From NCBI GenBank assembly GCA_009773565.1, contig WSXY01000002.1, positions 228,420 through 292,419 of the forward strand: a stretch of DNA of 64,000 nt. Direction: 5' to 3'. Positions 8,304 to 17,775 of the stretch are shown in pieces. Made by a program: the position numbers and the translations under genes. How positions within the stretch are numbered: the first letter of the stretch is position 1; each line of letters begins with the position of its first letter. Below the pieces are notes generated by a model. That model worked only from the letters and a program-made list of their open reading frames with translations. It was not told the origin of the DNA and made no database searches. The stretch comes from Actinomycetota bacterium (GTDB lineage Bacteria; Actinomycetota; Coriobacteriia; Anaerosomatales; Anaerosomataceae).

Positions 8304-9673
8304 TGTCGCGAGGCCGATTCATCACGCTTTCGATCCTACTGGACGCGCTCGGTGTGAACGCATGCATCGTAGCGGCGTTCTTCCTGCGGTTTCAGGGACA
8401 GCTGCCTGCATTCAACTACGGTGCGTATGTATCGCTCTGGCCGGTTATCACGGTCGTATACATCGTTGCCGGGTACATCTACGGCCTCTATGAGCCGGAG
8501 CGCACCGAGGGATCGTGGGCGGTTGTGCAGGCGGTCTTCCGGGCGGCGACGCTCGGCATTCTGTTGACGGCTGCGGCAGCGTTCTTCCTCGGTCCCGAGT
8601 TCTTCTCCTTCAGCCGACTCGTTATCGTCATCGCGTGGGCGCTTCAGTTAGTGGTTCTTGTCGGCTGGCGGTTGACGCTCCTGCGCATTACGCCCATCAA
8701 GTGGCCCGAACAGCGGGTCCTTATCGTCGGCGTGGGTGACCTTGCCAATGAGCTTGCTGTGGAGTTTGAGCGCCGCTCCGACTGGGGCCACCGCGTTGTA
8801 GGCTTTCTCAGCAGGGACGAGGCCGACGAAGCCTCAGCCGGATCTGTCTCGCGCTATCCTATCCTCGGAACGGTGCACGAAGCCGCGCGTGTCGTTGCCG
8901 AGAACGCCATCGATCGCGTGATCATCGCATCACCGGTCGCGCTCCGTGAAGTTGTCGAGGATCTCGCGCTGAGCAACGAGTCGGACGTTCGAGTAGAGGT
9001 CATACCCGAACTGTATGAGATCTTCATCGGCACGGTGGACAGCACTGTGAGTGACATCCCGCTCATGCAAGTCACACGCGGTGCAGCGCCTGGTTGGTTC
9101 ATGAGCCTCAAGCGCGTACTTGACGTTGCCTTATCCGCGATTCTGCTCCTGGTGCTTTCGCCGGTGCTTCTGCTGGTTGCCCTCGGAATCCTTGTCACCA
9201 TGGGATGGCCGGTCGTCTTCACACAGGCCCGGGTCGGCAAGGATCTCGGCGAGTTCTCGGTCATCAAATTCCGCACCATGGTGAGAGATGCCGAGCGCGC
9301 GAGCGGCCCTGTTCTGGCCGAGGAGGGCGATCCCCGGATTACGCCGTTCGGTCGATTCCTGCGCTACTACCGCCTTGACGAGTTGCCACAGCTGGTTAAC
9401 ATTCTCATGGGCCAAATGAGCTTCGTCGGTCCCCGGCCGGAGCGACTCTTCTTTGTGGAGCGGTATCTCAAGGAGATACCCGGCTACCGTGAGCGCTTCA
9501 AGGCCAAGCCGGGCGCGACCGGATTAGCTCAGGTGAGCGGATCATACGCGACGACTCCCGAGCGGAAACTGAAGTACGACCTGATTTATATGTATCATCA
9601 GAACCTGCTTATGGACGTACAGATTCTCGCGGAGACAGTCAGAGTCGTTCTGACCGGTCGCGGGTCTCGATAG
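8303..9673 (+). CDS. Undecaprenyl-phosphate sugar phosphotransferase (WcaJ/WbaP type)
   Basis: This initiating enzyme transfers a sugar-1-phosphate from a nucleotide sugar onto undecaprenyl phosphate. The 456 residues comprise four N-terminal membrane segments (residues 1-125), a CoA/NAD-binding-like domain (VLIVGVGDLANELAVEF), a fifth membrane segment near residue 275, and the catalytic bacterial sugar transferase domain with KFRTM, LRYYRLDELPQLVNIL and FVGPRPE. Architecture and length are those of full-length PHPT enzymes. It sits between a GT4 and the polymerase/ligase gene. Confidence 0.93.
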   Translation: MSRGRFITLSILLDALGVNACIVAAFFLRFQGQLPAFNYGAYVSLWPVITVVYIVAGYIYGLYEPERTEGSWAVVQAVFRAATLGILLTAAAAFFLGPEFFSFSRLVIVIAWALQLVVLVGWRLTLLRITPIKWPEQRVLIVGVGDLANELAVEFERRSDWGHRVVGFLSRDEADEASAGSVSRYPILGTVHEAARVVAENAIDRVIIASPVALREVVEDLALSNESDVRVEVIPELYEIFIGTVDSTVSDIPLMQVTRGAAPGWFMSLKRVLDVALSAILLLVLSPVLLLVALGILVTMGWPVVFTQARVGKDLGEFSVIKFRTMVRDAERASGPVLAEEGDPRITPFGRFLRYYRLDELPQLVNILMGQMSFVGPRPERLFFVERYLKEIPGYRERFKAKPGATGLAQVSGSYATTPERKLKYDLIYMYHQNLLMDVQILAETVRVVLTGRGSR

Positions 9674-9681
9674 GAGGACGC

Positions 9682-11802
9682 GTGGCGAAGAAGAAGCGAA
9701 CCGGACCCGGATCCGCCCCTCAAGCGGTGGCTGTCGCCCGCGCTCCCATGACGGGGAGCGAGCGGATCGTCTGGATCTGCCTCCATCTGCTCGTGTTCAT
9801 GGTGCCTCTCGCCATGTCGAATGTGAGTGTTCTCGGCGCCAATGCTCTTCCTCTGACGTATGACCAGTTCGACATCGTCAAGGTCTTCTTGCAGCGCGCT
9901 ATCATGCTCGTTGCGGTTGGCGCCTGGGCAGGGGGCATCCTCCTCAAGGGTGGTCGAATCCGGTTCACGAAGATCGAGTGGCTCGTTCTTGCGTTCTTCG
10001 GCTGGCTCGTACTGACCTCTGTGCTGTCAATCCATCCCGCGACGGCGGTCTTTGGCAAGTATCGACGCTTCGAGGGCCTGATCTCGTTTGTGAACTACAT
10101 GGCCGTGTTCTTCATGGCACTGCAGGTGGTAGATCGACCATCGCGCATCCGCTCGCTCGCGCGCACGCTTGCCATCAGCGGTGCGCTTGTCTCGTTCTAT
10201 GGTCTGCTGCAGTTCTTTGGCGTTGACCCCGCGAAGTGGGGAGCACTGCCGTTCGAGCTGAATCGCGCTTTCTCGACGTTTGGCAATCCAGACCTGCTCG
10301 GTGGCTACCTGATCTTCCCGCTCGCCGTCTCGTTTAGCCTTGCGCTCTCGGAAGAGGACCTCGCCGGGAGAATCGCCTACTGGTTCGTATTCCTTATCAC
10401 GGCGTTCTGTTGGCTTATCGCCTATGTCCGTGGCGCGTGGATCGGCGGCGCCGTCGCACTGGGCATTCTCGTCTTCGCACTCATCTGGGCGAAGGCAAAG
10501 GTCACGGCGGTCGACTGGAGCTTCTCGGGGGTCATCGCCGCGATCTTCGGCATCGTGACCGTCCGGAGCCTCACCTCGCCGAGCGACGTCACGAACGTCG
10601 TTGCTCGCATTACCTCGATCTTCGCTTTCAAGGAGGGTAGTGCGCTTACGCGCTTCCAGATCTGGGAAGCGGCCATCGCCGCGATCCGGGAACGCCCGAT
10701 CTTCGGGTGGGGCGCAGATACCTTCCGCCTCCTGTTCCCCATGTTCAAACCCGAAGCGTACACCGCGACCGCCGGCTACCTGTCGGTCGCCGATAACGTG
10801 CACAACTATCCGCTTCAGCTCGCAACCGCGCTCGGCATTCCGGGCCTCGTGATGCTTTATGGCCTGTTCATCTGGGGTCTCGTCGTTTCGGCGAAGCAGG
10901 TGTTCGTGCGAGGTAAGGGCGTGGAGCGGATTGTGCTGGCCGGATTCTGGGCAGCCGCAGTCGGCTACCTGGTGCACCTGATCTTCGGACTCTCGGTGAC
11001 GGGCTCGACCGTCTTCTTGTGGCTTGCTATCGGCGTGTTGCTCTCGCCGGGCGCCTCCGTACGCGAAGTGAAGGCGCCGCGGTGGGGGCTGTATGCTGCG
11101 GCAGTGATTGTGACAATCTGCGCGATTCTATTCGTCGGAAACATCCGCTATGTCATCGCCGACAACTACTACCTTAAGGGTCGCGTCGTAGACCAGGGCC
11201 AGGCGCGGATTGACGACATCACGAAGGCCATCGAGTACAACCCGTACAATGATATGTATCGCGCTGAACTCGGGCTCGCATGGCAGGACCTGTTCATCCA
11301 GGCGATCACCCAGGGTGCCGCGGGCGATGCTGCGGCGAGGCAACAGGCGTTAATGTATTTTACAAACGCCGAGCAGAGCATGCTCAAGACGATCGAGTTC
11401 GTTCCGACCGAGTACGACAACTATGTATTCCTCGCGAATCTCTACAATCAGGCGGCCTACTACTTCGATCAGAGTTACATCGATAAGGCTATCGCTATTG
11501 CGAAGAGAGGGGTCGAGGTCGAGCCGTTCGGCCCCGCGATTCGCGTGCAGCTTGCGTTCGCGTATACGAATCTCGAGAAGTACGACCTCGCGATTGTCGA
11601 AGCGAAGCGCGCGGTCGAGCTTGATCCAAACTATATGGAGGCGTACTCCGCGCTCGGGGACGCATATCGATTGTCCGGGAAACTTCAGGAAGCCAAGTCG
11701 GCCTACGAGGCTGCACTGGCCCGGAACTCCGGACGGTCCGACATCAAACAGGCGCTCACCGCGGTCGAAGCGAGTCTCGCCGCGACCAGCGGACCGCAGT
11801 GA
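9682..11802 (+). CDS. O-antigen ligase/polymerase family membrane protein with C-terminal TPRs
   Basis: GTG at 9682 is preceded by AGGAGG. The 706-residue protein has about 10-12 membrane segments up to residue 490; a long periplasmic-type loop contains LTRFQIWEAAIAAIRERPIFGWGADTF, the Wzy_C/WaaL signature. The final 210 residues are soluble and form TPR repeats (for example DLAIVEAKRAVELDPNYMEAYSALGDAY). Proteins of this kind polymerise or ligate lipid-linked glycans, or transfer them to proteins, on the outer face of the membrane; the Wzy versus ligase role is not decidable here. Confidence 0.85.
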   Translation: MAKKKRTGPGSAPQAVAVARAPMTGSERIVWICLHLLVFMVPLAMSNVSVLGANALPLTYDQFDIVKVFLQRAIMLVAVGAWAGGILLKGGRIRFTKIEWLVLAFFGWLVLTSVLSIHPATAVFGKYRRFEGLISFVNYMAVFFMALQVVDRPSRIRSLARTLAISGALVSFYGLLQFFGVDPAKWGALPFELNRAFSTFGNPDLLGGYLIFPLAVSFSLALSEEDLAGRIAYWFVFLITAFCWLIAYVRGAWIGGAVALGILVFALIWAKAKVTAVDWSFSGVIAAIFGIVTVRSLTSPSDVTNVVARITSIFAFKEGSALTRFQIWEAAIAAIRERPIFGWGADTFRLLFPMFKPEAYTATAGYLSVADNVHNYPLQLATALGIPGLVMLYGLFIWGLVVSAKQVFVRGKGVERIVLAGFWAAAVGYLVHLIFGLSVTGSTVFLWLAIGVLLSPGASVREVKAPRWGLYAAAVIVTICAILFVGNIRYVIADNYYLKGRVVDQGQARIDDITKAIEYNPYNDMYRAELGLAWQDLFIQAITQGAAGDAAARQQALMYFTNAEQSMLKTIEFVPTEYDNYVFLANLYNQAAYYFDQSYIDKAIAIAKRGVEVEPFGPAIRVQLAFAYTNLEKYDLAIVEAKRAVELDPNYMEAYSALGDAYRLSGKLQEAKSAYEAALARNSGRSDIKQALTAVEASLAATSGPQ

Positions 11803-11820
11803 TCGGTGCGGGGAGATGAT

Positions 11821-12465
11821 ATGGAGCGCCTGACCCAGATTCCCCAGAGCACCATCCAGCGATTGCCAGTCTACCTACGCTGTCTTCTGCAGGTACAGGC
11901 AGTACGAATGCCGGTCATCAATTCGATTGGCATTGCGGAGATGTGTGGCACGAATGCTGCACAGGTCCGAAAGGATCTGTCGTGTCTCGGTGAACTCGGT
12001 ATTCGCGGCACCGGCTATGATGTCGAAGCCCTTATCGGCCATATCTCACGGGTTCTCGGCATCACCGAGCGCCGCCGGGCGGCGATTGTCGGGTTTGGCA
12101 AGCTTGGCGGAGCGCTCCTCGGCTACAGCGGGTTCGGCGAGCGAGGCTTCGAGATCGTGGCGGTCTTTGACGTGGATCCTGCCAAGATCGGCACGGTCGC
12201 CGGCGACCTCATAGTGCGATCGTTCGACGACCTGGAGACCGTCTTAGCTGAAGAGGAAGTCGAGATAGTGATCATGGCGACTCCACCTGCCACTGCTCAG
12301 GCCGTGGCATCGCGCGTGGTTGCCGCGGGAATCAGGGCCATTCTGAACCTGGCTCCGATCAACCTCGATGTGCCCGAGGGTGTTATCGTGCGACAGGTGT
12401 GCCTGTCGACCGACCTCCAGATACTGTCCTTCTATTTAGCGCAAGGTGGCTCAGACGAGAGATGA
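11821..12465 (+). CDS. rex: Redox-sensing transcriptional repressor Rex
   Basis: Rex senses the NADH/NAD+ ratio and represses respiration and fermentation genes. The ATG at 11821 (GGGGAGATG upstream) gives 214 residues; GTG at 11806 is an alternative. The N-terminal winged helix has NSIGIAEMCGTNAAQVRKDLSCLGELGIRGTGYDV, the Rex recognition-helix region, and the Rossmann domain has VGFGKLGGALLGY with an intact glycine loop, then DVDPAKIG and MATPPATAQ. Its stop overlaps the start of the TPR gene (ATGA). It heads a block of redox-related genes that closes with a second Rex-like gene. Confidence 0.93.
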   Translation: MERLTQIPQSTIQRLPVYLRCLLQVQAVRMPVINSIGIAEMCGTNAAQVRKDLSCLGELGIRGTGYDVEALIGHISRVLGITERRRAAIVGFGKLGGALLGYSGFGERGFEIVAVFDVDPAKIGTVAGDLIVRSFDDLETVLAEEEVEIVIMATPPATAQAVASRVVAAGIRAILNLAPINLDVPEGVIVRQVCLSTDLQILSFYLAQGGSDER

Positions 12466-13196
12466 CGAAGCGCAAAGATGATGCTATGACAGACCGCGAC
12501 CTCGATTCCCCCGAGGAGATAGCGCCTGTTGGGGATGACACAGAGGGCGCCGACTCCGGTGTCGTACGCGAAGAAGACCTGGTTCCGGGTTGGCTCGCGC
12601 TCCTGGTGCTCGTGCTACTGCTTGCTGTCGTGGGTCTCGGGGGTTTTGTCCTGCGCGGGGTCTTCACGCAAGACGAAGTCGCTTCACCGACGCGCTATGC
12701 GATCGCCGAGTGGCAGGCGAAGGTCGATCAGAACCCCGACGACGTTGAGAATCTTCTCGGCCTTGGCTACGCGTATCAGCAAAACGGCGAGTTCGACAAA
12801 GCTCTCAAGGAATATGACGCGGTCATCGAGCGCGACGCACAGAATATGGCAGCGATGTACAACAAAGGTGTTGTTCTCTTGCAGTTGGGCGAGACGAAAC
12901 AGGCCGAGGACACCCTCTGGGCTGTGCTGAAGATCGCTCCGGATCACGCGCTCGCCGCCAAGGCGCTGGGACAACTCTACATCGAGCAGAAGCACTATAA
13001 GTCAACGCTTGTCGCGGTCGATCCGGTCGTCAAGGCCCGTCCGGAGCTTGCCGACCTGCAGTTTCTGTCCGGGTACGCCAACGAGCAACTGGACAACAAG
13101 GCGATCGCCATCGAGCGCTACAAGGCGGCTCTCAAGTACGCTCCGGATCTTATCGAAGCGCGAGACGGCCTAGCCCGTCTTGGTGGAGGGAAGTAG
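12462..13196 (+). CDS. Membrane-anchored TPR protein
   Basis: The ATG at 12462 overlaps the rex stop; ATG 12486 is an alternative. An acidic 35-residue N-terminus precedes one membrane segment (WLALLVLVLLLAVVGLGGFVL) and an extracytoplasmic domain with four or so TPR-like repeats (LLGLGYAYQQNGEFDKALKEYDAVIERD and following). Such repeats in cytochrome gene clusters often act in assembly (compare NrfG/CcmH), and an assembly role for the neighbouring multihaem cytochromes is a reasonable guess, not shown by the sequence. Confidence 0.8.
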   Translation: MTKRKDDAMTDRDLDSPEEIAPVGDDTEGADSGVVREEDLVPGWLALLVLVLLLAVVGLGGFVLRGVFTQDEVASPTRYAIAEWQAKVDQNPDDVENLLGLGYAYQQNGEFDKALKEYDAVIERDAQNMAAMYNKGVVLLQLGETKQAEDTLWAVLKIAPDHALAAKALGQLYIEQKHYKSTLVAVDPVVKARPELADLQFLSGYANEQLDNKAIAIERYKAALKYAPDLIEARDGLARLGGGK

Positions 13197-13200
13197 CACC

Positions 13201-14283
13201 ATGGCAAACATATTCGCTCCGCTCAAGCGTGGAATCCGGCTTACCCCCCGGCAGTGGTTTGGCGTGTTGGCGGTCGTTCTGGGGATTTTGCTGGTCGGGC
13301 TGATCGTCTTCATGCTCTACTTCCTGGGTCGACCCGAATCGTTGACCGACAGACCCGCGAAGCAGGGCATTAAGCCTGTCTGGGCCGTGTACGGTCCCGG
13401 TCAGGGCGAGAAGCCGCTCTTTGAGCGCCCGATGGGCGTTGCGTCGGGAAGTCGCGGCCGGGTCTACGTGACCGACACTGGCAACAACCGTGTATGTGTC
13501 TTCGATTCTTCGGGTCGCTACCTCTTCGAGTTCGGTGGGTTCGGGGTTGCCAAGGCGCTCCCGGGTGGCAAGAACTCGTACGTTGCCGGTCGGCTCAACT
13601 ACCCCGTGGGAATCGACACGGACGAGGACGGCAACGTCTACGTTGCCAGCTTTCGGAATGACTCGGTTGAGGTCTTTGACGCCGCCGGCAAGCCGCTTCG
13701 ACGGTTCCCGGATCCCACGAAGCCCGTTGGCAAGGGCTCGTCAGGGCAGGACGGCCTCGGTATCGCGGTGACCGACGTGGCGGTTCATGCGGGACTCGTC
13801 TATGCCCTGGACCAGTACCAGGTGTTCGTCTTCAAGACCGACGGGACGTTCGTCCGGCAGTTTGGCCGCCCGGGTGTCGAGGCCGGTGGTCTCGACCATC
13901 CCAACGGAATCGATATCGGGGACGATGGCACCATTTATGTTTCCGATTCCAACCATGCGCGCGTGAATGCGTACACGCCTGACGGCAAGCCGAAATGGAC
14001 CTTCGGAACACCGCCAAAAGGCATGGACGACAAGACTGCTCGCGATATCGAGTTGCCGCGTGGTATGACCGTCATGAGCGATGGCTCACTTCTCGTGACC
14101 GATGCTTTCGGGTTCTCGCTTGTCCGGCTCTCGGCTGACGGGAAGCTCGTGGCCAAGTATGGCGAACGCGGCGTAGAGCCGGGACAGATCAATTTCCCGA
14201 ATGATGTCGCTGCGCTTCGGGGATTCACGATCATTTGCGACAAGGAGAACAACAGAGTGCAACTGGTGCGGCTGGAGAACTGA
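13201..14283 (+). CDS. Membrane-anchored NHL-repeat (six-bladed propeller) protein
   Basis: The ATG at 13201 follows GGAGGGAAG. The 360 residues have one N-terminal membrane segment (about residues 18-40) and a domain of NHL repeats such as RPMGVASGSRGRVYVTDTGNNRVCVFD, LNYPVGIDTDEDGNVYVASF and LDHPNGIDIGDDGTIYVSDS. The propeller lies outside the membrane. NHL proteins of this type commonly accompany multihaem cytochromes c; here one lies directly before and one shortly after the cytochrome genes. A scaffold or docking function is inference. Confidence 0.85.
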   Translation: MANIFAPLKRGIRLTPRQWFGVLAVVLGILLVGLIVFMLYFLGRPESLTDRPAKQGIKPVWAVYGPGQGEKPLFERPMGVASGSRGRVYVTDTGNNRVCVFDSSGRYLFEFGGFGVAKALPGGKNSYVAGRLNYPVGIDTDEDGNVYVASFRNDSVEVFDAAGKPLRRFPDPTKPVGKGSSGQDGLGIAVTDVAVHAGLVYALDQYQVFVFKTDGTFVRQFGRPGVEAGGLDHPNGIDIGDDGTIYVSDSNHARVNAYTPDGKPKWTFGTPPKGMDDKTARDIELPRGMTVMSDGSLLVTDAFGFSLVRLSADGKLVAKYGERGVEPGQINFPNDVAALRGFTIICDKENNRVQLVRLEN

Positions 14284-14348
14284 CGCATCGTTGTTCTTGC
14301 GATTCGCGGCTTCTTCTCGCGGGTGGTTATGAAGTCGGCTTAAGAGTG

Positions 14349-14377
14349 TTCAATGTGTGCTGCGCGCATGCTAGACT
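14349..14377 (+). promoter_or_regulatory. Candidate sigma-70-like promoter before the cytochrome genes
   Basis: TTCAAT (14349-14354) and TAGACT (14372-14377) are separated by 17 bases and lie about 70 bases before the TTG start of the 15-haem cytochrome. The match to consensus is moderate. No Rex-type inverted repeat is evident here. Confidence 0.35.
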
Positions 14378-14445
14378 CCGATAGAGGTGACTCTGTTCCC
14401 TGAACAATCGGGCCGAGCGAGTCACCTGCCCGCGAAGGAGGGTTC

Positions 14446-15912
14446 TTGAGCGAGTCCGAGATGCTTGAGTCTCCGGTGACGGCGGCTGATGATGGTGGTG
14501 ACATCGACGGTTCTTCGAATCGTCGCGGTCGCCTCGTTTTCGCCGCCATCTTGCTGTTGCTCTTGCTTCTCTGCACCATCACGACGGTCGTGCAGACGCT
14601 GGTGAGCCGTACTCCCGACCAGATCCGGAGCATCACCCGGAACATCGAGTGTCTGCAGTGCCATACCGAGATGATTCCCGCGATGTCGAAGGCGTCGGTA
14701 CATAACCCCTTCTTGCTCAAGAGTTGCACTGCGTGCCATACACCGCACGGCAAGATAGTCGAGAAGTCAGTGGTGACCGGCGCAACTCGTACATGGGAGC
14801 GCACAAAGACGCTTGTTGAGTGGATTCCACTCAAGCTTGTGCTCGATGTCTTCTACTCGGATGAGACCACTGGGACCGAGACCGTCGGTGGAGGCGTGAA
14901 GTCGGTCACCGAAGAGCGCGCGAAGGGCGAGAAGTCCAGTCTCGTGCTCCCTGGCAACGAACTCTGCTGGATGTGCCACGGCAATCTCGGCCCGAGTCTC
15001 GGAATGGCGTACCCGCACGAACCCTTCAAGGACGGCTATTGCACGAACTGCCACAACCCGCATGCTTCTGACTTCCGAGTCTTACTTACTCAAGACGAGC
15101 GCGACCTGTGCGTCACATGTCACCCGATCGGGCCGGAGCTCGCTCGCAAGCAGGTACACCCGCCGGTTGAAGGTCGGTTCTGCCTCAACTGCCACAATCC
15201 GCACGCGTCTGAGTACAAGGGTATCCTGGTGACGAATCAGCGAGACCTCTGCTTCACATGCCATCCGAGTGTCGCACCGCTCAGCCTTAAGCCTGTGCAG
15301 CACAACCCGTTCCTCTACGATAACTGCACGGGATGCCACGAGCCGCATGGCTCGGATTACCTCCCGTTGCTCATCAGCGAACAGCCCCGAGTGTGCTACA
15401 CCTGTCACCCGGACATCAGCAAGGACTTCCTCAAGCCGAGCCACCACCCTGTTGGCACGGTCCAACTCAACTGCGGCGATTGTCACAATCCGCACGCTGC
15501 CGATTATCCGGGTCTCATCTCCGCCGAGGACAACGCGATGTGCTACCAGTGTCATCGCGTGAAGATCGCCACATCCTATGAGAAGTCCGCGCACAAGGGT
15601 ACCCTCTGCATCCGGTGTCACACCCCCCACGGTTCCAACTACACTCCGCTGCTGATCGACAGCAATCCCGACGTGTGTCTCAAGTGCCACAACCCCAAGT
15701 CCTACGACGCCGAGCAGGGCAACAACCACCCTGTGCGTCCGTATGATTTCGACGTTGCAGCTCAGGAGCCGCTGACGTGCACATCCACATGCCATAACCC
15801 ACACGGTACGGACCTCAACTTCATGTTGATGAACTTCCCGTCGCCGCTCGATGGCCAGTGTCTGCAATGCCACGGGAAGGTCGGTTATCCGCGTGTCGGT
15901 ATCGATTACTAG
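14446..15912 (+). CDS. Membrane-anchored multihaem cytochrome c, 15 haem sites (doubled CXXCH family)
   Basis: The TTG at 14446 has GGAGG at proper distance; ATG 14461 is an alternative. After one membrane segment (about residues 29-52) the protein has fourteen CXXCH motifs and one CX3CH (CTSTCH near residue 455), so up to fifteen c-type haems. Many are in CXNCHNPHAS or CTACHTPHG units, each followed about 20 residues on by a second CXXCH, which is the doubled CXXCH family pattern. It is exported and probably passes electrons across the cell envelope. No catalytic CXXCK site is seen, so it is more likely an electron conduit than a nitrite reductase. Confidence 0.92.
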   Translation: MSESEMLESPVTAADDGGDIDGSSNRRGRLVFAAILLLLLLLCTITTVVQTLVSRTPDQIRSITRNIECLQCHTEMIPAMSKASVHNPFLLKSCTACHTPHGKIVEKSVVTGATRTWERTKTLVEWIPLKLVLDVFYSDETTGTETVGGGVKSVTEERAKGEKSSLVLPGNELCWMCHGNLGPSLGMAYPHEPFKDGYCTNCHNPHASDFRVLLTQDERDLCVTCHPIGPELARKQVHPPVEGRFCLNCHNPHASEYKGILVTNQRDLCFTCHPSVAPLSLKPVQHNPFLYDNCTGCHEPHGSDYLPLLISEQPRVCYTCHPDISKDFLKPSHHPVGTVQLNCGDCHNPHAADYPGLISAEDNAMCYQCHRVKIATSYEKSAHKGTLCIRCHTPHGSNYTPLLIDSNPDVCLKCHNPKSYDAEQGNNHPVRPYDFDVAAQEPLTCTSTCHNPHGTDLNFMLMNFPSPLDGQCLQCHGKVGYPRVGIDY

Positions 15913-15957
15913 GGGCAACATATTTCCCCACATAATGGATGAGGAGTTTCGATACTG

Positions 15958-17172
15958 ATGGCCAAGATATCCCTATCCGGGTTCAAAGATCCGGTTCGTC
16001 GCCCGAGGTATATCATCTGGACGGGTGTCGTCGTTCTCGTGCTGGCGGTCTTCGTCTTCGTGGCGTTCAGCGCTACCTCAACGTATTGGTTCTGCGCCGA
16101 GGTCTGTCACAAGGTGCAGGATGACTCGATCGACGCCTACAACCGCTCCGCACATAACATGGTCTCGTGCATGTCATGTCACGAGCCGGTGAATGCGGAT
16201 CCGATCACGCTCACGCTTAAGAAGGCAAAAGCGCTCGGTGAGCTTGTGTTGACCGTCACCGGCAACTACGAGCTGCCACTTAATGCTGAGAGCCACCTGG
16301 CGATGAATGCCGAAGAGATGGGCTCCGGACAGTGCACGCAGTGCCATACGAGCAACCGCGTGATCACCCCTGGCGCGGGAATCATCATCGACCACGCCGT
16401 GCACGAGGAGAACGAGGTCAGCTGTACCGTCTGCCATAACCGGGCCGGTCATAACGAGAGTGGCGATTGGAATCCCAAGCTGTCCAACCCCAACGGCGGC
16501 GAGAAGAGCGTAAAGCACGCAAACTTCATGTCGATGACGGCGTGTTTTCGTTGCCACACACTCACCAACAAGGCGCCCAAGGGCGGCATTAAGGCGCCCG
16601 GTACCTGCTCGGCGTGTCACCCCGCTAACTTCAAGCTCAAGCCTGCTAATCACGAGGCCAAGGATTTCTACCCCAAAGGGCATGCCAGGCTCGCCGCGGC
16701 CAAGGTTGATCGCGCCACGGGAAAGCCGGTGCAGACAACGGATGCTGCTTCCGAGGCAACGGGCGCGGCTGAAGGTGCCGCTGAGGGTACCGCCACCGAG
16801 ACTGCCGTCGAGGGTGAGGGCCTGAACCTCCTCGCCGTGTCGGCTATCGACTACTGCAGCACCTGCCATGTGGTCGATACGTTCTGTTCGGGGTGCCACG
16901 GGCTTGAGATGCCGCACCCTGCGTCATTCGCGAAGAACCATGGCGCCGACGGCAAGGCCAAGCCAAAGGTGTGTGCGAACTGTCACGCAAAGAGCAAAGG
17001 CAGCACGGGGACTGAATTCTGCAATGCATGCCATCACAAGCAGGGCGACCCGAACAAGCCGTGGATCCCGCAGCACTTTGTCGCGGTGCGTGAGACAGGG
17101 GCTCAGGCGTGCTTCGAGTGTCACGCTCCGACGTCGTGCGCGAAGTGCCACGTTCGCGCCGCGCTTCCTTAA
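15958..17172 (+). CDS. NapC/NrfH-like multihaem cytochrome c, 12 haem sites
   Basis: The 404-residue protein has one N-terminal membrane segment (about residues 20-42) directly followed by CAEVCHKV, a CX3CH haem site, then CMSCHEP, as in the quinol-oxidising NapC/NirT/NrfH proteins. Ten further CXXCH sites follow, giving twelve in all. An Ala/Glu/Thr-rich linker (about residues 262-288) separates six N-terminal from six C-terminal sites, so this may be a quinol dehydrogenase module joined to a second haem domain. It is adjacent to the 15-haem cytochrome and would be a natural quinol-oxidising partner; that pairing is inferred. Confidence 0.9.
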   Translation: MAKISLSGFKDPVRRPRYIIWTGVVVLVLAVFVFVAFSATSTYWFCAEVCHKVQDDSIDAYNRSAHNMVSCMSCHEPVNADPITLTLKKAKALGELVLTVTGNYELPLNAESHLAMNAEEMGSGQCTQCHTSNRVITPGAGIIIDHAVHEENEVSCTVCHNRAGHNESGDWNPKLSNPNGGEKSVKHANFMSMTACFRCHTLTNKAPKGGIKAPGTCSACHPANFKLKPANHEAKDFYPKGHARLAAAKVDRATGKPVQTTDAASEATGAAEGAAEGTATETAVEGEGLNLLAVSAIDYCSTCHVVDTFCSGCHGLEMPHPASFAKNHGADGKAKPKVCANCHAKSKGSTGTEFCNACHHKQGDPNKPWIPQHFVAVRETGAQACFECHAPTSCAKCHVRAALP

Positions 17173-17226
17173 GGTCGTTCTCGCAGCTCAGGGATGACGC
17201 ATAGTGTGGACGCGGGCCAGTACCGG

Positions 17227-17775
17227 ATGACGGTCGTCGGTTGGAGTGCAAAGTTGAAGCTGAGAATCAATGTCGCTGCCATCGCTGTGTGCTGTATGGC
17301 GGTACTCGCTGTTGGCGGATGCAAACCAGCGGAGAATGCTGTGACTGCAACATCGGCTCGGCCTGCAGTCAGGCCGGCTGCACCGTCGCTCAAGACACCG
17401 ACGTCGGCAGTTGAGTCCTATCTCGATTGGATCTCGTTCTCGTATCGCCAGATGGATTCGGATCTCGCTTCAGCGACTATGACACCGGATGAGCTCGTTC
17501 ATGTGGACGCCTATGTGCAGTTCAATCTTCAGAAGGAGCGCGGAATCGAGCAGGAGCTCCTGAACCTGAAGGTTCGCTCGGTATCCGAGGAGTCGACCCG
17601 CGCCATCGTCGCTGCGTCCGAGGAGTGGCGGTACCGGTATTTCGCTCGGACCACACTGCTCTACGACGGCCCGGAGCGACTCGTCAGTTATGAGACCACG
17701 TACACGCTTGTTCGCTCGGACGGCGCGTGGCTTGTCGATGCGGTGGAGGCGACGGCGGCCGGCGAAGTGCCGTGA
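17227..17775 (+). CDS. Putative lipoprotein, unknown function
   Basis: The reading frame opens at ATG 17194, but ATG 17227 gives a normal signal peptide (basic KLKLR, then a hydrophobic stretch) ending in the lipobox-like VGGC, so it is the chosen start. The mature 155 residues contain no motif I recognise; the fold looks like a small alpha/beta domain (SAVESYLDWISFSYRQMD, EEWRYRYFAR) of the kind seen in SnoaL/NTF2-like or DUF4878-type lipoproteins. Its stop overlaps the next start (GTGA), so it is co-translated with the NHL protein and belongs to the cytochrome operon. Confidence 0.75.
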   Translation: MTVVGWSAKLKLRINVAAIAVCCMAVLAVGGCKPAENAVTATSARPAVRPAAPSLKTPTSAVESYLDWISFSYRQMDSDLASATMTPDELVHVDAYVQFNLQKERGIEQELLNLKVRSVSEESTRAIVAASEEWRYRYFARTTLLYDGPERLVSYETTYTLVRSDGAWLVDAVEATAAGEVP

